The notes beneath the pieces are model-generated. The model had not been told where the DNA came from. It did not search any database and saw only the letters and a program-made list of their open reading frames with translations. From Kitasatospora albolonga (GTDB lineage: Bacteria > Actinomycetota > Actinomycetes > Streptomycetales > Streptomycetaceae): a stretch of DNA of 64,000 nucleotides. The position numbers and the translations under genes are program-made. Location of the stretch: the NCBI GenBank assembly GCA_002082585.1, contig CP020563.1, positions 731,001-795,000 of the forward strand. The letters are read 5' to 3'. Numbering within the stretch: position 1 is the stretch's first letter; the number at the start of each line of letters is the position of its first letter. Positions 58,448 through 64,000 of this stretch are shown piece by piece.

Positions 58448-60943
58448 TCACTCGCCGGCGCTCTCCACCACGGCGGACCACTCGTCGAGCAGCGCCTGCG
58501 CCGAGGCGTCGTCCGGGCCCTCCGCCCACAGATGGGTGACGGCCTCCGCACGGTCGGGCAGCACCATGATCCACCGGCCGTCCGCCTCGACCACCCGGAC
58601 GCCGTCCGTGGTGTCCACGCTGCGGTCCCCGGCCGCCTCGACGACCCGGCGCATGACGAGGCCCTTGACCGCCCAGGGCGTCGCGAGATCGCGGCGCAGG
58701 ACATGGGCCCGGGGAATGCGGGCGTCGATCTGGCTCAGGGTGAGCTGGGTGCGGGCGACGAGACCGATGAGCCGGACGAAAGCGGCCGTCCCGTCGAAGA
58801 CGCTGCTGAATTCGGGAACGATGAACCCGCCGCGCCCGTCTCCTCCGAAGATGGTGGTTTCCTCGCGCCCCACCCGGGTCAGGTCGTCGGGCGAGGTGGT
58901 CGTCCACTCCACCTGCGTGCCGTGGTACGCCGCCACCTGCTCGGCCACGCGCGTGGTGGTCACCGGCAGGGCGACGCGTCCACTGCGCCGTTCGGCGGCG
59001 ACGAGGTCCAGCATGACCAGCAGGGCCCGGTCGTCCTCGATGATCCGGCCGAGCTCGTCCACGAGGGAGAGCCGCTCGCCCACGGGGTCGAACCGCACGC
59101 CGAAGGCCGCCCGCGCCGAGGAGACGATCTCCCCGAGGCGTACGAGGCCGGCGCGGCGGGTCTCGGCGGACTCGGTGGGCCGCGCCTCGTCGAGCCCCGG
59201 GTTGATCGTCAGCGCGTCCACCCCGAGCCGCCCGAGGAGGCTCGGCAGAACGAGCCCGGCGGACCCGTTGGAGGCGTCCACGACGACCTTGAGCCCGGAG
59301 TCGGCGATGCCCGCGATGTCGACGTTGCGGAGCAGGGAGCCGGTGTACGAGTCGAAGACGCTGGACGGGAAGTGCAGGTCGCCGATCTCCCCGGGAAACG
59401 CCCTGCGGTACTCCTGCCTCGCGTACACCCGGTCGAGCTTGCGCTGCTGGGCCTGCGAGAGGTCGGCGCCCCGCTCGTCGATGAACATGATGTCCACCGA
59501 GTCGGGCACCCCCGGCGACGTACGGATCATGATCCCGCCCGCACTCCCCCGCGCCGTCTGCTGCCGGGCGACGGGCAGCGGTACGTTCTCCAGGTCGCGT
59601 ACGTCGATGGCGCTGGCCTGGAGCGCCGAGATCACGGCCCTCTTGAGCGCCCGCGCGCCTCGGGAGTGGTCACGGGCGGTGGTGACCGTCGCGCCCTTCT
59701 TGAGGGTGGTGGCGTAGGCGCCCGCGAGCCGGACCGCCAGCTCGGGGGTGATCTCGACGTTCAGGATGCCGGAGACCCCGCGCGCCCCGAAGAGATGCGC
59801 CTGCCCACGGGACTCCCAGATCACCGAGGTGTTGACGAACGCACCGGCCTCGATGGTCTTGAACGGGTACACCCGTACGTTGCCCTGGATGATCGACTCC
59901 TCGCCGACCAGGCATTCGTCACCGATGACAGCGCCGTCCTCGATCCGGGCCGCGCGCATGATGTCGGTGTTCTTGCCGACCACGCAGCCCCGGAGGTTGC
60001 TGTGCTGCCCGATGTAGACGTTGTCGTGGACGACGGCCTTGTGAAGGAAGGCACCGGTCTTGACGACGACGTTGGAGCCCACCACCGTGTGCTCGCGGAT
60101 CTCGACGTCGGCCTCGACCTTGGCGTAGTCGCCGATGTACAGCGGCCCGCGGAGTACGGCGTCCGGGTGGACCTCCGCGCCTTCGGCGACCCACACACCG
60201 GGCGAGATCTCGAACCCGTCGAGCTCCACGTCGACCTTGCGCTCCAGGACATCCGCCTGGGCCTTCACATAACTCTCGTGCGTACCGACGTCCTCCCAGT
60301 AGCCCTCGGCGATATAGCCGTAGATCGGCTTGCCTTCCTTCATCAGCTGCGGGAAGACATCACCCGACCAGTCGACGGAGGTATCGGCCTGGACGTAGTC
60401 GAAGACCTCGGGCTCCATGACGTAGATGCCCGTGTTCACCGTGTCCGAGAAGACCTGGCCCCAGGTCGGCTTCTCCAGAAAGCGTTCGACCTGACCGTTC
60501 TCGTCCACGATGGTGATGCCGAATTCCAGCGGATTGGGGACCCGGGTCAGACAGACCGTGACGAGTCCGCCCTTCTCCTTGTGGAAGGCGATGAGATCGG
60601 TGAGGTCGAAGTCGGTGAGAGCGTCACCGGAAATGACGAGGAAGGTGTCGTCCTTCAACGCCTCCTCGGCGTTCTTCACACTCCCCGCGGTGCCGAGTGG
60701 CTTCTCCTCGTTGGCATAGGTGAGCTCCATCCCGAGCTCCTCGCCGTCCCCGAAATAGTTCTTGACGAGGGAGGCGAGAAACTGGACAGTAACTACTGTT
60801 TCATTGAGCCCATGCCTCTTGAGAAGCCGCAGGACATGCTCCATGATCGGCCGGTTGGCCACGGGCAGGAGCGGCTTGGGCATGCTCGAGGTCATGGGGC
60901 GCAGGCGTGTGCCCTCGCCACCAGCCATCACGACGGCCTTCAT
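58448..60943 (-). CDS. Mannose-1-phosphate guanylyltransferase with degenerate phosphomannomutase domain
   Basis: An 831-aa protein. Residues 1-235 are a nucleotidyltransferase ([31 protein letters not shown]), 250-370 a left-handed beta helix and 385-831 a phosphohexomutase-like fold. The mutase signatures are altered: the phosphoserine TASHNP is RTSPGVP near residue 471 and metal-binding DGDGDR is DPVGER near 617. So only the first domain is likely active, making GDP-mannose or a similar nucleotide. ATG at 60943 follows AGGAGGAC. It is placed between pgsA and DUF881. Confidence 0.87.
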   Translation of the reverse strand: MKAVVMAGGEGTRLRPMTSSMPKPLLPVANRPIMEHVLRLLKRHGLNETVVTVQFLASLVKNYFGDGEELGMELTYANEEKPLGTAGSVKNAEEALKDDTFLVISGDALTDFDLTDLIAFHKEKGGLVTVCLTRVPNPLEFGITIVDENGQVERFLEKPTWGQVFSDTVNTGIYVMEPEVFDYVQADTSVDWSGDVFPQLMKEGKPIYGYIAEGYWEDVGTHESYVKAQADVLERKVDVELDGFEISPGVWVAEGAEVHPDAVLRGPLYIGDYAKVEADVEIREHTVVGSNVVVKTGAFLHKAVVHDNVYIGQHSNLRGCVVGKNTDIMRAARIEDGAVIGDECLVGEESIIQGNVRVYPFKTIEAGAFVNTSVIWESRGQAHLFGARGVSGILNVEITPELAVRLAGAYATTLKKGATVTTARDHSRGARALKRAVISALQASAIDVRDLENVPLPVARQQTARGSAGGIMIRTSPGVPDSVDIMFIDERGADLSQAQQRKLDRVYARQEYRRAFPGEIGDLHFPSSVFDSYTGSLLRNVDIAGIADSGLKVVVDASNGSAGLVLPSLLGRLGVDALTINPGLDEARPTESAETRRAGLVRLGEIVSSARAAFGVRFDPVGERLSLVDELGRIIEDDRALLVMLDLVAAERRSGRVALPVTTTRVAEQVAAYHGTQVEWTTTSPDDLTRVGREETTIFGGDGRGGFIVPEFSSVFDGTAAFVRLIGLVARTQLTLSQIDARIPRAHVLRRDLATPWAVKGLVMRRVVEAAGDRSVDTTDGVRVVEADGRWIMVLPDRAEAVTHLWAEGPDDASAQALLDEWSAVVESAGE

Positions 60944-61055
60944 TCGGAAACGTCCTCCTAGAAGAGACGACGGTCAGCCGAGTTCGCCCGTCGGGGCATC
61001 GTTCAAGACATCACACCGCGGACCGGCCACACTGCACGGCACCGCATCAACGAGC

Positions 61056-61664
61056 TCAATCGGCTACTGCATCCGCCTTGACGAGCCGGCGGACCTGGAC
61101 CACGTAGAGGATTCCTGCCCACCAATACAGAGTTGTACCCCATCCTGCGAACGCCCATCCGAAAACGGCGGCCACGGTAGCCAGCCAACCACTGCCGTCG
61201 CTGAGCAGCAACAAGGGGAACGCGTACATCAGGTTGAAAGTTGCAGCTTTCCCCAGGAAGTTGACCTGCGGCGGCGGATAGCCGTGGCGCCGCAGGATGG
61301 CCACCATCACGAGCAGCATGAGCTCGCGGGCCAGCAGGGCGGCGGTGAGCCAGAGCGGCAGGATCTCGCGCCAGGTGAGGCCGAGAAGCGTGGAGAGGAT
61401 GTAGAGCCGGTCGGCGGCCGGGTCCAGGAGCCGGCCGAGGCTGCTGATCTGGTTCCACCGCCGGGCGAGCTTCCCGTCGAGATAGTCGCTGATGCCGCTG
61501 AGCATCAGCACCAGCAGCGCCCACCCATCGCTGTTGGGCCCGCCGAACACGGGGCGGAGAATCAGCCACAGGAAGAGCGGGACCCCGACAAGGCGAGCCA
61601 TGCTGAGGATGTTGGGGATGGTGAGGACCCGGTCCGTCTGGACCCGAGTCTCCTGGACCTCCAC
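61056..61664 (-). CDS. CDP-alcohol phosphatidyltransferase (PgsA-like)
   Basis: A 202-aa membrane enzyme with the motif SDYLDGKLARRWNQISSLGRLLDPAADR, which satisfies D-x2-D-G-x2-A-R-x8-G-x3-D-x3-D. Around five helices follow. It resembles PgsA (phosphatidylglycerol phosphate synthase) or PgsA2-type; which lipid is made is unclear. GTG at 61664 is supported by AGGAGGC. It is first in the block seen in mycobacteria. Confidence 0.85.
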   Translation of the reverse strand: MEVQETRVQTDRVLTIPNILSMARLVGVPLFLWLILRPVFGGPNSDGWALLVLMLSGISDYLDGKLARRWNQISSLGRLLDPAADRLYILSTLLGLTWREILPLWLTAALLARELMLLVMVAILRRHGYPPPQVNFLGKAATFNLMYAFPLLLLSDGSGWLATVAAVFGWAFAGWGTTLYWWAGILYVVQVRRLVKADAVAD

Positions 61665-61756
61665 CCGGGGGCCTCCTGTGAAGAACGTGCGAATGATGCC
61701 CCCCGACCTTACCTTCAGCTTCCGCCTGCACATGCACAGGGGTGGGCGGAGCGAAG

Positions 61757-61821
61757 GCGTTCCAGGCCCCATCGGGCCCGGAACGCAGGAAAGCCCCGTG
61801 CCTGACGGCACGGGGCTTTCC
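61757..61821 (-). terminator. Tandem terminators of the rRNA operon
   Basis: Two hairpins follow the 5S gene on the minus strand. The first is a perfect 15-bp stem at 61788-61802/61807-61821 with loop TGAC. The second is at 61757-61786: GCGTTCC and GGAACGC arms with an inner GGCCC/GGGCC. Two terminators in a row are typical for rRNA operons. Confidence 0.8.
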
Positions 61822-61832
61822 CACAAAGATTG

Positions 61833-61950
61833 TTCGGCGGCGTCCTACTCTCCCACAGGGTCCCCCCTGCAGTACCATCGGCGCTGAAAGGCTTAGCTTC
61901 CGGGTTCGGAATGTAACCGGGCGTTTCCCTAACGCAATGACCACCGAAAC
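61833..61950 (-). rRNA. rrf: 5S ribosomal RNA
   Basis: About 118 nt, minus strand, beginning GTTTCGGTGGTCATTGCG and ending near GACGCCGCCGAACA. It includes TCCGAACCCGGAAG and the closing stem. Sequence is as in actinobacterial 5S. Exact ends are good to within two or three nucleotides. Confidence 0.93.
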
Positions 61951-62028
61951 ACTATGAAAATTTGAACACCGGTGTTGTCACGGCTGTTCGTTATTTCAGA
62001 ACTAACACAGTGGACGCGAGCAACTGAG

Positions 62029-64000
<1,972 letters not shown>

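Noticed and set aside
57866..60961. A 1031-codon plus-strand frame over the guanylyltransferase gene
   Set aside because: The minus-strand gene has clear nucleotidyltransferase and beta-helix motifs; the antisense product has none.

Overview
The window is chromosomal DNA of a Streptomyces species. The evidence is very high GC with strong third-position GC, frequent GTG starts, purine-rich AGGAGG-type ribosome binding sites, and an actinobacterial gene set: UppP, a divergent third EF-Tu, GarA/FtsR, the DUF881-DUF1290-DUF881 cluster and an actinobacterial 23S-5S rRNA pair. Product names come from motif recognition alone. From memory, the gene order resembles the stretch of S. coelicolor that runs from tuf3 to the manB-like gene, but no search was run.

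Layout. 1-5.6 kb: end of an SbcCD nuclease operon, then small housekeeping or resistance genes (YigZ, CoA-binding protein, AAC(3)-like acetyltransferase, YbaK-type deacylase). 4.9-9.2 kb: two left-handed beta-helix proteins, a thioesterase, a Pro/Gln-rich membrane protein and a spermidine-synthase-like protein. 9.2-13.4 kb: divergent tuf with an unusual leader, AlkD, TVP38-like protein and UppP. 13.5-21.9 kb: P-loop kinase, ECF sigma factor with a His-rich membrane protein, ferric-reductase-like protein, Usp, Lnt and a Gfo/Idh/MocA dehydrogenase. 22-29 kb: lipoprotein, Ung, an orphan oligopeptide-binding lipoprotein, two SDRs, a HipA-like kinase/DUF3037 pair and a Rieske lipoprotein. 29.3-38.3 kb: accessory-looking region with three EamA transporters, LysR and MocR regulators, two flavin-type oxidases and an isochorismatase-fold protein that has lost its catalytic residues. 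38.5-47.9 kb: small proteins, PadR, PhzF, CPBP protease, a secreted solute-binding/VWA protein and a GCS2-type ligase.

48-61.7 kb is a conserved growth-control block read leftward: PgsA-like enzyme, mannose-1-phosphate guanylyltransferase with a degenerate phosphomannomutase domain, DUF881-DUF1290-DUF881, GarA, FtsR, DUF151, MerR, DinB and GcvP under a tandem glycine riboswitch. This matches my memory of M. tuberculosis Rv1822-Rv1832, except that gcvH is missing and the sugar-nucleotide gene and dinB are present. The GarA switch on glutamate/2-oxoglutarate metabolism, glycine cleavage and a cell-division regulator lie together. The right end holds 5S and part of 23S rRNA on the minus strand, with tandem terminators.

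No CRISPR array, prophage, insertion sequence, tRNA or biosynthetic cluster was seen. The least explained structures are regulatory: a leaderless 11-codon leader peptide before an EamA gene, terminator-like hairpins in the leaders of tuf and of the VWA gene, a CRP-like palindrome between the sigma-factor unit and the ferric-reductase-like gene, and short tandem repeats just beyond several stop codons.
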